NCBI GenBank assembly: GCA_902628305.1
Contig: CACOMK010000001.1
Span: 1 to 44,979 of the forward strand
Direction: 5' to 3'
Origin: an uncultured Pelagibacteraceae bacterium
GTDB taxonomy: Bacteria; Pseudomonadota; Alphaproteobacteria; Pelagibacterales; Pelagibacteraceae
Length of the DNA: 44,979 nucleotides
Shown: positions 16,228-24,723 of the stretch, piece by piece
Numbering within the stretch: position 1 is the stretch's first letter
How the letters are laid out: each line of letters opens with the position of its first letter
Program-made: the position numbers and the translations under genes
The notes under the pieces: model-generated
What the model was told of the DNA's origin: nothing
Databases searched by the model: none
What the model saw: only the letters and a program-made list of their open reading frames with translations

Positions 16228-17355
16228 ATGAGTAAAATTAAAACAACACACGTTGGAAGCTTACCAAGATCAAATGATTTATCCGAACTATTATTTAAAA
16301 AAGATAAAAAGGAAGAAATAGACTCTGCTGCATTTGATGAAATAGTAAAAAGAGATGTAAATAATATTGTAAAAAAACAAATTGATATTGGTATTGATTT
16401 TGTCAGTGATGGAGAAATGTCAAAAATAAGTTATGCAACTTATGTTAAGGATAGACTTGATGGATTTTCAGGAGAGAGCGAGAGAAAAGCACCAAAAGAT
16501 TTAGACGACTTTCCCTCTTTTAAAGAAAGAATAGCAAGAACTGGTGGTACACCAACTTATACAAGACCTTGTTGTACTAGTGAGCTTAAAATTAAAGATA
16601 AGACTTCTCTTACAAAAGATATAAACAATTTTAGAGACTCTTTGAATGCTAATAATCATTCAGGTGGATTTATGAACGCAGCATCACCTGGAGTAATATC
16701 AGCATTCTTACCAAATAAATTTTATAAAACTGACGATGAATATTTAGAAAATTTGTCTAACTTAATGAAAGATGAATACGAGGAAATAACCTCTAACGAT
16801 ATTCAATTACAATTAGATTGTCCTGATCTCGCTTTAGCGAGACATATGACATTTAAAGATCTTTCAGAAAAAGAATTTCTTAAAAGAGCAGAGAAACAGA
16901 TTGAGTGTCTTAATAATGCAATTCAAAATATAGATAGTTCTAAAATAAGAATGCACATATGCTGGGGTAATTATGAAGGGCCTCATCTATATGATATTTC
17001 TCTTGAAAAAATTATGCCAATTGCTCTTAAGGCAAACGTACAAACTTATTTAATTGAATCATCTAACCCGCGACACTCTCATGAATGGCAAATTTTTGAA
17101 AATTTAAAAATTCCATCAGATAAAATAATTGCACCAGGAGTAATAGATTCCACAACTAATTTTGTTGAACATCCAGAAGTTGTAAAACAAAGAATTATAA
17201 CATATTCAAATGTAATCAATAAAGATCAGTTAATGGCTGGTACTGATTGTGGATTTAGTACCTTTGCTGGTTTTGGAAATGTAGACGAAAACATCGTTTA
17301 TAAAAAGCTTGAAGCTCTTGTAGCAGGGGCGGAAATTGCGTCAAAAGTGATTTAA
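16228..17355 (+). CDS. MetE C-terminal-domain-like zinc methyltransferase family protein
   Basis: The 375-residue single-domain TIM-barrel protein is related to the catalytic half of cobalamin-independent methionine synthase. It opens with THVGSLPRS and contains a plausible zinc site: His243 and Cys245 (HICWGNYEGP), Glu277 (YLIESSNPRH) and Cys341 (GTDCGF). These match the His-X-Cys, Glu, Cys order of MetE. It lacks the N-terminal MetE half and so is unlikely to be a full methionine synthase. Relatives include epoxyalkane:coenzyme M transferases and corrinoid-independent thiol methyltransferases. In this operon it may take a methyl or other alkyl group from the imported compound, which is inference. 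An 8-bp inverted repeat overlaps its stop codon. Confidence 0.88.
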   Translation: MSKIKTTHVGSLPRSNDLSELLFKKDKKEEIDSAAFDEIVKRDVNNIVKKQIDIGIDFVSDGEMSKISYATYVKDRLDGFSGESERKAPKDLDDFPSFKERIARTGGTPTYTRPCCTSELKIKDKTSLTKDINNFRDSLNANNHSGGFMNAASPGVISAFLPNKFYKTDDEYLENLSNLMKDEYEEITSNDIQLQLDCPDLALARHMTFKDLSEKEFLKRAEKQIECLNNAIQNIDSSKIRMHICWGNYEGPHLYDISLEKIMPIALKANVQTYLIESSNPRHSHEWQIFENLKIPSDKIIAPGVIDSTTNFVEHPEVVKQRIITYSNVINKDQLMAGTDCGFSTFAGFGNVDENIVYKKLEALVAGAEIASKVI

Positions 17356-17365
17356 TTATCACTTT
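17344..17365 (+). promoter_or_regulatory. Stem-loop at the end of the MetE-like gene
   Basis: AAAGTGAT (17344-17351) and ATCACTTT (17358-17365) form an 8-bp stem with a 6-nt loop that includes the TAA stop. No U tract follows, so partial termination or mRNA processing before the binding-protein gene is more likely than full termination. Confidence 0.4.
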
Positions 17366-17439
17366 GAATTCACTCCAGTACTAGATATAGTTTTCAAACT
17401 TAAATTATAATTTAACAAACAAATATAGAGAGATAAAAT

Positions 17440-18660
17440 ATGAGAAAAATACTAGTTACTTTATTGTTTCTACTTTTTGGTACTTCTGCATATGCAGATT
17501 GCAATATTAAAAGTGGATCAATAAATATTTTGGCTAATGATTTTCCTGCATTAAGAACTTTCGTTGAAACTTCTAAACAATGTAAAGGAAGTGCTGATTT
17601 TAAAGTGACACACTCATCAGAGCACAATAAAATCGCAGTGCCAGCACTAACTGCAAACCCTTCTGAATTCTCAGCTAGAATTGCAGCAAATAGTTCAATT
17701 GTTCCTTTAATGAACCAAGATTTAATAAGACCATTAGATGATCTTGTTAAAAAATATGGAAAAGGAATACAAGACTCTCAATTAATTACAATAGATGGAA
17801 AAGTAATGGCTGTAGCATTTATGGCTAATACTCAACACTTGTACTATAGAGAAGATGTCTTAAAAGATATGGGTATTGCTGTACCAAAAACATACGAAGA
17901 AGTTGTTGCGGCGTCTGAAAAAATTAGAGCTTCTGGAAAAATGAAATACCCTTATGCAGCTGCATATAAAGCTGGTTGGAACTTAGCAGAGGAATTTGTA
18001 AACATGTTTATTGGCCATGGAGGAGAATTCTTTAAAGCTGGAAGTGCACAACCTAATATTAACAATTCAAAGGGCGTTGCTACTTTGAACATGTTAAAAA
18101 AATTATCTGAACTAAGTAATCCAGATTATTTAACTCATGATAGCGAAGCAATTAAAGTTGAATGGGAGTCAGGTAATGTTGCTTTGATGACATTATGGGC
18201 TTCAAGATCTGGTACTCTTTTAGATGATGAAGGAGATGCCAAAATTACTGCTGCAACAAAATTAACTGGTCCTGCAACAGTTGGTGGTGGAAACATTCCA
18301 GCTGCAACTTTATGGTGGGATGGTTTTACACTTGCAAAAAATAGATCGGACGCTGACGCTGAAGCAACATTTAGAGCTTTAGCACATGCAGCCTCAAATA
18401 AGAAAATGGTTGCTGACGCTGCTGACCAAGCTGTTTGGTTAGTAGAAGGATTTGTACCAGGGCCAAAATCTATTGGTGTAATCGAAGCTGTAAAAATGGG
18501 AGCAAAACCATATCCTATGTTACCACAAATGGGTTTAATGCATGGTGCATTGGGAAGTGAAATTGTTGAGTTTTTACAAGGTAAAGAGTCAGCTGAACAA
18601 GCATTGAAAGATGTTGAGGCTGCTTACATTAGTAAAGCTAAAGAACAAGGCTTTCTATAA
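17440..18660 (+). CDS. ABC transporter sugar-type periplasmic binding protein
   Basis: The 406-residue family-1 extracellular solute-binding protein has a Sec signal peptide ending in the AYA motif before DCNIK (about residue 19-20). The fold is recognisable by the segment LYYREDVLKDMGIAVPKTYEEV (split over the hinge) and the C-terminal repeat-type helices around MGLMHGALGSEIVEFLQGK. It binds the solute in the periplasm for the permeases at 18712 and 19743. The 84-bp gap upstream probably carries an additional promoter, and a GC-rich hairpin separates it from the permeases, the usual arrangement for over-producing binding protein. The solute is unknown; related proteins bind sugars, polyols or glycerophosphodiesters. 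Confidence 0.92.
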   Translation: MRKILVTLLFLLFGTSAYADCNIKSGSINILANDFPALRTFVETSKQCKGSADFKVTHSSEHNKIAVPALTANPSEFSARIAANSSIVPLMNQDLIRPLDDLVKKYGKGIQDSQLITIDGKVMAVAFMANTQHLYYREDVLKDMGIAVPKTYEEVVAASEKIRASGKMKYPYAAAYKAGWNLAEEFVNMFIGHGGEFFKAGSAQPNINNSKGVATLNMLKKLSELSNPDYLTHDSEAIKVEWESGNVALMTLWASRSGTLLDDEGDAKITAATKLTGPATVGGGNIPAATLWWDGFTLAKNRSDADAEATFRALAHAASNKKMVADAADQAVWLVEGFVPGPKSIGVIEAVKMGAKPYPMLPQMGLMHGALGSEIVEFLQGKESAEQALKDVEAAYISKAKEQGFL

Positions 18661-18674
18661 AATCTAAAACTTTA

Positions 18675-18699
18675 TAAGTGGGGATTTATTCCCCACTTA
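18675..18699 (+). terminator. GC-rich stem-loop between binding protein and permease genes
   Basis: AAGTGGGG (18676-18683) pairs with CCCCACTT (18691-18698). One more pair is possible at each end, giving about 10 bp in an otherwise AT-rich gap. The following AATTAAATTT is a weak U tract. It probably acts as a partial terminator or 3' stabiliser, lowering permease relative to binding-protein expression. Confidence 0.65.
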
Positions 18700-18711
18700 A
18701 TTAAATTTCAA

Positions 18712-19740
18712 ATGCCTAATAAAACTTTTTTCTGGTTTTTTTTACCTACAGGTTTGGCCATGATCCTTTTTATTGGGCTACCGATCATATCAACTGGAAT
18801 ACAATCTTTTTACGCACAACATGATCAAGTTGTAAAAGAAGTTAAAAAGTGTGATCCTTTTGGATGCACTGTTTCAATTGTGGTTGATAATGAGGAAACT
18901 ACAAAAATCAGAGATGCAAAACCTCTTGGAAAGTTTAATGGATTTGGAACTTACACAGACAGAAATCATCTAGCAGTTGATGAAATAAAAAAATTTTGGA
19001 ATGAAACTGAGAGTTTTGGGGCTTTTGTGGATCAAGTAACTAATCTACCTTTTTACAAAGCTCTAATATTTACTTTAACATACTGCTTATTTGTTACTCC
19101 AAATGTACTGTTACTTGGATTTATTATTGCATTAAGTTTAAATGCAGTTGCTAGAAAAATTAGAGGACCTCTAATCTTTGGTACAATTTTACCAATGATT
19201 GTGACACCATTGGTAGGATCGTTAGTATTATTTTGGATGATTGATTCTCAGGGTATAATTGGTGCAAACATCCAAAACTTGATGAATGATCCCTATTTAT
19301 CACTAAAATCCTCTAAAACATTGACTTGGATAACCATCATAATTTATGGAATCTGGCATCATTCCCCATTCGCTTTTGTTGTTTTCTATGCAGCACTTCA
19401 AACGGTGCCTCAAGAACCTATTGAAGCAGCAATTATTGATGGTGCGTCTAGATTTCAAAGAATTAAACATATTGTTTTACCTCATATTTATCCAGTGGTT
19501 ACTTTTGTGGCTTTAATTTCATTAATGGATAATTTCAGAGTTTTCGAGCCTATAATTGGATTTAGTGCTGAAGGAAGCGCACAATCTCTTTCATGGTTAA
19601 TATATGATAATTTAGTCAACGAGGAAGTGATATTATTTGGTTCTGCCGCAGCAACTTCGATGATGACTATTATTGGTATTGCAATTCTTCTAGCACCAGT
19701 TTTGATAAGAACTTGGAAAGAATTTAAAACAGCGAGATAA
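18712..19740 (+). CDS. ABC transporter permease, MalF/UgpA class
   Basis: The 342-residue inner-membrane protein has a first helix at about 5-28, then an unusually long polar periplasmic loop (about 30-110, with Cys residues in KKCDPFGCTV), followed by five further helices. The cytoplasmic EAA loop that docks on the ATPase is EPIEAAIIDGASRFQRIKHI, ending in VLPHIYP. The gene begins 13 bp after the intercistronic hairpin and is 2 bp from the second permease gene. Its ATPase partner is encoded divergently at 12125. The long first loop resembles MalF-like permeases in which it contacts the binding protein. Confidence 0.92.
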   Translation: MPNKTFFWFFLPTGLAMILFIGLPIISTGIQSFYAQHDQVVKEVKKCDPFGCTVSIVVDNEETTKIRDAKPLGKFNGFGTYTDRNHLAVDEIKKFWNETESFGAFVDQVTNLPFYKALIFTLTYCLFVTPNVLLLGFIIALSLNAVARKIRGPLIFGTILPMIVTPLVGSLVLFWMIDSQGIIGANIQNLMNDPYLSLKSSKTLTWITIIIYGIWHHSPFAFVVFYAALQTVPQEPIEAAIIDGASRFQRIKHIVLPHIYPVVTFVALISLMDNFRVFEPIIGFSAEGSAQSLSWLIYDNLVNEEVILFGSAAATSMMTIIGIAILLAPVLIRTWKEFKTAR

Positions 19741-19742
19741 TT

Positions 19743-20624
19743 ATGGATTATGGATTAGATACAAAATCAACTCGCTTAAAAACATTCAATACTATTTTTA
19801 TTATTACTTGGTTGTTAATTGCTTGTTTTCCATTTATTTGGACTTTTTGGGGATCTTTTAAGGTAAGAGCAGACTTCTTTTCCAGATCTGATTGGTGGTA
19901 CGCGATATCTGCATTTAATACTTTAGTTGAAACAGGTGGAAAATTTACAAACAATGCCTACACAGAAGCGTGGACTGAAGGTGAATTTTGGAAAGCATCA
20001 AAAAATACAATCATTGTAACAGTATTTGTTGTTAGTATTTCTTTATTTTTAGGAACTTTAGGTGCGTATGCTCTTTCAAGATCAACTGAAAAATATGCAT
20101 TTTGGATTTTAATGATAGCTTTAATTTTTAGAGCTATGCCGCATATAACTCTAGTATCAGGATATTTGTTTCCTTTTTTTGAATTACAGATTTGGGGAAT
20201 TCTTCCAACCACAATTGTTGTATTGGTGGCAATTAATCAGCCATTTACACTTTGGTTGCTTTACTCATTTTTTAAAACGGTGCCAAAAGAGCTTGATGAA
20301 AGTGCATTAATTGATGGTTGTTCATATTTTCAAGCTTTTAGACATATAATTATGCCTGTGATGTGGCCAGGTGTAATTACTGCAGGTTTATTTAGTTTAA
20401 TGCTAGCTTACAATGACTTTACTGTAACAGCATTACTTCTTAATCAAGAAAATCATACAATGGTTCCAAAAATTCAAAGTTATTTGGGTACAAACCAACA
20501 TGAAGGAAACTTAATGTGGGCAGTTTCAGCGGTTGTGTCTGCTACTGCGCCTCTTTTTATGTTAGTTATGTTTTTCCAAAGACAAGTTATTAGTGGCTTA
20601 ACTGCAGGAGCAGTAAAAGGTTGA
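19743..20624 (+). CDS. ABC transporter permease, MalG/UgpE class
   Basis: The 293-residue inner-membrane subunit has six predicted helices, the first near 15-35 after a short cytoplasmic N-terminus. The EAA loop reads ELDESALIDGCSYFQAFRHI followed by IMPVMWPG, the MalG-type docking motif for the MalK-like ATPase. It pairs with the preceding permease to form the translocation channel. The final codons overlap the TTG start of the HAD gene (TTGA), so translation of the two is probably coupled and the HAD protein belongs to the same transport/catabolic unit. Confidence 0.92.
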   Translation: MDYGLDTKSTRLKTFNTIFIITWLLIACFPFIWTFWGSFKVRADFFSRSDWWYAISAFNTLVETGGKFTNNAYTEAWTEGEFWKASKNTIIVTVFVVSISLFLGTLGAYALSRSTEKYAFWILMIALIFRAMPHITLVSGYLFPFFELQIWGILPTTIVVLVAINQPFTLWLLYSFFKTVPKELDESALIDGCSYFQAFRHIIMPVMWPGVITAGLFSLMLAYNDFTVTALLLNQENHTMVPKIQSYLGTNQHEGNLMWAVSAVVSATAPLFMLVMFFQRQVISGLTAGAVKG

Positions 20625-21283
20625 AATATTACAAAGCACTTTTTTTTGGTTCAATTGGATCAATTGTTGAAACTTCAGATTTACAAAGAAAATCATTTAA
20701 TCAAGCTTTTATAAAATCAGATTTAAATTGGTATTGGACTAAAAAAGAATACAAGAAACTTTTAAATAAATCTGGAGGTGAAGATCGAGTCTCAAGATAC
20801 GCTAAACAAAGTAATATTAGAGTTAATGCCAAAAAAATAAGAAGTCTTAAAACAAAAATATTTAATATTTATTTAAAGAAAAAAGAACTTAAATTAAGGC
20901 CAGGAGTGAAAGATTTAATTAATTTTTGTATAAAAAATAAAATTAAATTAGGTTTTGTATCGTCAACCTCATTAAATAATATTAATTCAATTTTTTATTG
21001 TTTAAGGAGTTCAATTAAAAAAAGTTATTTTAATTTTATAGGAAATTCGAGTCTAGTTAAAAAAAATAAACCAAATCCAGATATATATTTATTTGCTCTA
21101 AAAAAATTAAAACTAAAACCTGAAGAATGCATAGCTATAGAAGATTCACAAGAGAGCCTAGATGCTGCATTTAAAGCAAAAATAAAATGTTTAATTTTCC
21201 CTGGGAAATTTCATTCAGGTAAAAAGTTTCTAAGAGCATACAAAAAAGTGTTTAACCTAAATATAAAAATTATGAGGAAATAA
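20621..21283 (+). CDS. HAD-fold protein of the CbbY/beta-phosphoglucomutase type lacking motif-I aspartates
   Basis: The 220-residue protein matches the CbbY-type HAD layout: motif I position near residue 8, helical cap (about 17-85), motif II Ser in GFVSSTS, motif III Lys in KKNKPNPDIY, and motif IV in IAIEDSQESLDAA. Motif I, normally FDxDGTL with the nucleophile and acid/base Asp, reads FFGSIGSIVET here. Both aspartates are replaced (Gly and Ile), while flanking residues align well. Phosphoryl transfer by the standard mechanism is therefore not expected. It may be a binding, scaffold or regulatory protein, or use different chemistry. Start is TTG at 20621, overlapping the permease stop, with AGGAG at 20606-20610. 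It overlaps the convergent hydrolase gene by 14 bp. Confidence 0.85.
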   Translation: MKYYKALFFGSIGSIVETSDLQRKSFNQAFIKSDLNWYWTKKEYKKLLNKSGGEDRVSRYAKQSNIRVNAKKIRSLKTKIFNIYLKKKELKLRPGVKDLINFCIKNKIKLGFVSSTSLNNINSIFYCLRSSIKKSYFNFIGNSSLVKKNKPNPDIYLFALKKLKLKPEECIAIEDSQESLDAAFKAKIKCLIFPGKFHSGKKFLRAYKKVFNLNIKIMRK

Positions 21284-22031
21284 AATCTTTTATAATTTGA
21301 TTAAATTTATCACTTTGCTCTAAATGTACATTATGGCTACAATCCTTAAATATCACTAAACGACTATTTTTTATATTTTTGTTCAAAGTATCAACTTGTT
21401 CAAAATTATATGAAGTGTCTTTGTCTCCCCAAATAATAAGTGTGGCATTTTTTATATATTCTAAATTCTCTATTCCTCTCCAATTTTTCATTGCCAGCAA
21501 TGCATTGTCAGCTGTTTCTAGTGAAACATTTTTAACTGCATTTAAGCAGAGGAAATAATTTTTGTCTTGATCCCCTTTTACGAACCATTTTTTAGGAACA
21601 CGTGAAAATGAAATAGCTGTTCCATCTTTTTTTAGTTTTTCTCTTGTTTCATCTATAGTTTCAAATCTTCCTGGAATTTCTCCAATTGAACCTGTAGCAA
21701 AACAGATTAATTTGTTTACTCTGTTACCAACTAGTTTTGTTATTTCTTGGACAATCATTCCGCCCATTGAATGACCAATTAAATTAAATTTTTCAATTTT
21801 TTTTTGATCAAGGGTTTCTATTACTTTTTTAGCCATATCATTTATTGAACTAAGCGATTTAGATTTATAGCTTTCTCCAAAACCAGGCAAGGCAGGTACA
21901 ATTACTCGACAAATTTTTGAAAAAAATTCTTTTTGATAACGCCACATTTCAGAAGATCCAAGGTATCCATGAATGAATACAAAAGGATAGCCTTTTCCTA
22001 TGTCATCAATATAAATGTCTTTATTCTTCAT
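21270..22031 (-). CDS. Alpha/beta hydrolase
   Basis: The 253-residue single-domain hydrolase has the oxyanion-hole segment FIHGYLGSSEMW, the nucleophile elbow LIGHSMGGM (Ser), the acid in IIWGDKDTSYN (Asp), and the catalytic His in FKDCSHNVHLEQ. No signal peptide is present. The family covers esterases, lactonases, carbon-carbon bond hydrolases and others, and the residues do not narrow the substrate. Its start codon overlaps the stop of the upstream LysE-type exporter gene by one base (TAATG), so the two are co-expressed. It converges on the HAD gene of the ABC locus. Confidence 0.88.
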   Translation of the reverse strand: MKNKDIYIDDIGKGYPFVFIHGYLGSSEMWRYQKEFFSKICRVIVPALPGFGESYKSKSLSSINDMAKKVIETLDQKKIEKFNLIGHSMGGMIVQEITKLVGNRVNKLICFATGSIGEIPGRFETIDETREKLKKDGTAISFSRVPKKWFVKGDQDKNYFLCLNAVKNVSLETADNALLAMKNWRGIENLEYIKNATLIIWGDKDTSYNFEQVDTLNKNIKNSRLVIFKDCSHNVHLEQSDKFNQIIKDFISS

Positions 22032-22639
22032 TAACTAAACATTTCATTAATAATAAATAAAATCAAAACACTCATAAAACTAATGATGAAAATATTTATT
22101 ATTTTCCAAATATTTTTATTTTTAGCATATTTTGATAAGTAATTGGATAGATACCCTAAAGTAAAAAAAAATAAAAATGATGCTATAGACGCACCTATGC
22201 CAAACGAAATTTTTTGATCTAGTTGATAATTTTTTGAAAAATTTCCTAAAAAAAATACTGTGTCAGAATAAACATGTGGATTCAGGTATGTAAAAGCTAA
22301 TGTTTTAAGAATGATTTTAAATTTTGATGTACCTTCAATATTGCTATTAAAACTTACTTCGATATCAAAAGATTTTATTTTTGTGTAGATAAAATAAATT
22401 AAAAAAATAATTAATAAAATATTAAAAATTAATTCAATTATAGAATTGAAAAATTGATAAAAATAGTGAAATAAAAATATTCCTAAAAATATTAAGATTA
22501 AATCTGAAATTGAACAAATTAAACAAACTAAAAAGATATATTGTTTTTTTAATCCCTGCTCTATTACAAAAATATTTTGAGCTCCTATTGCTAGGATCAA
22601 ACTAAGCCCAGTAAAGAAACCTAATACCAGGAATTCCAT
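22031..22639 (-). CDS. LysE/ArgO-family amino acid exporter
   Basis: The 202-residue inner-membrane protein has about six hydrophobic segments. It matches ArgO/LysE well: a start of the GFFTGLSLILAIGAQNIFVI type, EQGLKKQY, CSISDLILI, and the diagnostic LNPHVYSDTVFFLG near residue 125. Family members export basic amino acids (arginine, lysine, canavanine) by proton exchange. Length is typical. It is upstream of the alpha/beta hydrolase with coupled translation and 12 bp downstream of the VOC gene. No LysG/ArgP-type regulator is visible nearby. The exported substrate is inferred from family only. Confidence 0.88.
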   Translation of the reverse strand: MEFLVLGFFTGLSLILAIGAQNIFVIEQGLKKQYIFLVCLICSISDLILIFLGIFLFHYFYQFFNSIIELIFNILLIIFLIYFIYTKIKSFDIEVSFNSNIEGTSKFKIILKTLAFTYLNPHVYSDTVFFLGNFSKNYQLDQKISFGIGASIASFLFFFTLGYLSNYLSKYAKNKNIWKIINIFIISFMSVLILFIINEMFS

Positions 22640-22651
22640 TTAATTTTTTAA

Positions 22652-23062
22652 TTAATCTGGATTTGATGTAAGAGTTTTTATTTCAAGAATATTTTCGTTT
22701 GGATCTTTTACAAAAAAAGTCTCTTGCTCATATTTTGTACCTTTAAATCTTAAATACGGCTCATCATAATATTTGGTGCCGCTATCTTTTAATCTTTGTT
22801 TTAAAGCATCAAAGTCTTTTCTTGATAAATGCACACCAAAATGAGGTACTGAAACATTACCCATATCAACATCATGCCTTTCACTATCTAATTTATGCTC
22901 ACTTTTATGAAGCGTAAGCTCATTGCCCCAAAAATCAACATCAGCCCATTCTTGAGCTGAATTATCAAGTCTACATCCTAGAGTTTCGCTATAAAACTTT
23001 TTTGCAAGCTCCAGATCACCACATGGTATAGCTAAATGAAAACAGTTGGTATTTTTATACAT
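22652..23062 (-). CDS. VOC-superfamily (glyoxalase/dioxygenase-like) protein
   Basis: The 136-residue protein has two beta-alpha-beta-beta-beta modules of the vicinal oxygen chelate fold. Module one contains [20 protein letters not shown] and module two contains [18 protein letters not shown], ending [19 protein letters not shown]. Candidate metal ligands are His in FHLAIP, His in VPHFGVHL and Glu in ILEIK. Members include glyoxalase I, extradiol dioxygenases, methylmalonyl-CoA epimerase and antibiotic-binding proteins, and the subfamily cannot be chosen here. It is divergent from cysE with an 81-bp gap that must hold both promoters, and lies 12 bp upstream of the exporter gene. Confidence 0.87.
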   Translation of the reverse strand: MYKNTNCFHLAIPCGDLELAKKFYSETLGCRLDNSAQEWADVDFWGNELTLHKSEHKLDSERHDVDMGNVSVPHFGVHLSRKDFDALKQRLKDSGTKYYDEPYLRFKGTKYEQETFFVKDPNENILEIKTLTSNPD

Positions 23063-23143
23063 TCAAACCTCTTTAATTTGAGTAATTACTTACTATATAA
23101 AGCATATTATTTTTTAATCAACAGGCACAAAAAACTTAAAAAA

Positions 23144-23722
23144 ATGAGTGATTTTTTACAATCAATAATTGATAGAGATCCAGCCGCAAAATCTAAGCTG
23201 AGTCTAATCTTAACTTACCCGGGTGTAAAAGCTGTTTTCTTTCATAGAATAGCAAATTTTTTTAGTACAGCTAAATTTCATCTTTTAGCAAGAATCATAT
23301 CTCAACTTTCAAGATTTTTAACTGGTATTGAAATTCATCCAAATGCAAAAATTGGCAAAAATCTATTTATTGATCATGGAATGGGTGTTGTCATTGGAGA
23401 AACATCGGATATTGGCGATAATGTTACTATCTATCATATGGTTACTTTGGGTGGAATTGCACCGAGCATAAATTCAGATAATCAACGTAACATAAAAAGA
23501 CATCCCACTATAAGAGAGGATGTCGTAATCGGATCTGGTGCACAGGTATTAGGTCCTGTTATTGTTGGTAGAGGCGCAAGAATTGGAGCCAACGCAGTAA
23601 TTACAAAAGACGTTGCTGAAAATTCAGTAATGGTTGGAATACCTGCTAGAAGTGTTGGAATTGCTGACAGTGAATTTAAACCTTATGGTATTACGCCTGA
23701 TAGTGATAAAAAATCAGATTAA
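23144..23722 (+). CDS. cysE: Serine O-acetyltransferase
   Basis: The 192-residue enzyme makes O-acetylserine from serine and acetyl-CoA for cysteine synthesis. A short helical N-terminus ([16 protein letters not shown]) is followed by a left-handed beta-helix of hexapeptide repeats. It includes [20 protein letters not shown] with the catalytic His pair region and [20 protein letters not shown]. The open frame extends upstream to 23036, but the family N-terminus begins at MSDFLQS (ATG 23144), and an earlier start would enter the divergent VOC gene. Length matches the short bacterial CysE form. Its stop overlaps the cysK start (TAATG). Confidence 0.93.
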   Translation: MSDFLQSIIDRDPAAKSKLSLILTYPGVKAVFFHRIANFFSTAKFHLLARIISQLSRFLTGIEIHPNAKIGKNLFIDHGMGVVIGETSDIGDNVTIYHMVTLGGIAPSINSDNQRNIKRHPTIREDVVIGSGAQVLGPVIVGRGARIGANAVITKDVAENSVMVGIPARSVGIADSEFKPYGITPDSDKKSD

Positions 23723-24723
23723 TGAATAACATACAAAATGATTTTATATCTGGAATAGGTAATACGCCTTTAATTAAATTAAGAGCAGCTTCAGAAATTA
23801 CAGGATGTAATGTTTATGGAAAAGCAGAATTTTTAAATCCAGGTGGATCTGTAAAAGATAGAGCGGCACTTGCTCTAATAAAAGATGCTCAAGAAAAAAA
23901 ATTAATTACTAAAGGTGGAACAGTTGTTGAGGGAACAGCGGGTAATACTGGTATAGGGCTTGGTCTGCTAGGTAATTCTCTAGGTTACAAAACTATTATT
24001 GTAATGAACGATAACCAAACTCAAGAGAAAAAGGATTTACTAAGAAATCTTGGAGCTGAACTAAAATTAGTTCCACCAAAACCATATAAAGACGATAATA
24101 ATTTTGTAAAAGTAGCAGCGAGATTAGCCGAAGAACTAAGACCAACAAATAACAATGGTGTTATTTGGGCCAATCAGTTTGACAATACAGCCAATGCAAA
24201 AGGTCATTACGAAGGTACAGGTCAAGAAATTTGGGAACAAACCGATGGTAAAGTAGATGGATTTGTTTGTTCTTCTGGAACTGGTGGAACAATTTCTGGT
24301 GTCAGCAATGCTCTCAAAGAAAAGAATAAAGATATAAAAATTTATTTATCTGATCCAAAAGGATCTGCGCTTTATAATTATATTAAGAACGGTGAACTAA
24401 AATCTGATGGAGGTTCTATTACTGAAGGAATTGGATCAAGTAGAGTTACTGCAAATTTTGAAAAAGCAAAAATAGATGATGCGTATTCAATTGATGATCA
24501 TGAAGCTCTACCAATTTTATATGACTTAATACAAAATGAGGGATTAAGTCTTGGAACTAGTTGTGGTATTAATATTGCAGGAGCTATAAGAATGGGTAAA
24601 GAACTAGGACCAGGAAAAACAATAGTTACAATTCTTTGTGATAGAAGTGATAAATACGCAACAAAAATGTTTAACAAAAAATTCCTAGAAGAAAAGGGTT
24701 TACCAATACCTAATTGGTTTTAA
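23722..24723 (+). CDS. cysK: Cysteine synthase (O-acetylserine sulfhydrylase)
   Basis: The 333-residue PLP enzyme of fold type II has FLNPGGSVKDRAAL containing the Schiff-base lysine (about residue 45), the substrate loop GTAGNTGIGLGL (about 73-84), the phosphate-binding SSGTGGTISG (about 190-199) and GTSCGINIAGA near residue 274. It combines O-acetylserine with sulfide to give cysteine. It is directly coupled to cysE, forming a compact cysteine pathway. The sulfide source is not in the window; the ETHE1-like gene at 44256 is the only other sulfur-metabolism candidate. The 3' end overlaps the convergent membrane protein gene by 4 bp. Confidence 0.94.
   Translation: MNNIQNDFISGIGNTPLIKLRAASEITGCNVYGKAEFLNPGGSVKDRAALALIKDAQEKKLITKGGTVVEGTAGNTGIGLGLLGNSLGYKTIIVMNDNQTQEKKDLLRNLGAELKLVPPKPYKDDNNFVKVAARLAEELRPTNNNGVIWANQFDNTANAKGHYEGTGQEIWEQTDGKVDGFVCSSGTGGTISGVSNALKEKNKDIKIYLSDPKGSALYNYIKNGELKSDGGSITEGIGSSRVTANFEKAKIDDAYSIDDHEALPILYDLIQNEGLSLGTSCGINIAGAIRMGKELGPGKTIVTILCDRSDKYATKMFNKKFLEEKGLPIPNWF

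Noticed and set aside
23036-23143. Upstream start for cysE
   Set aside because: It enters the divergent VOC gene and lacks CysE similarity; MSDFLQS at 23144 matches the usual N-terminus.
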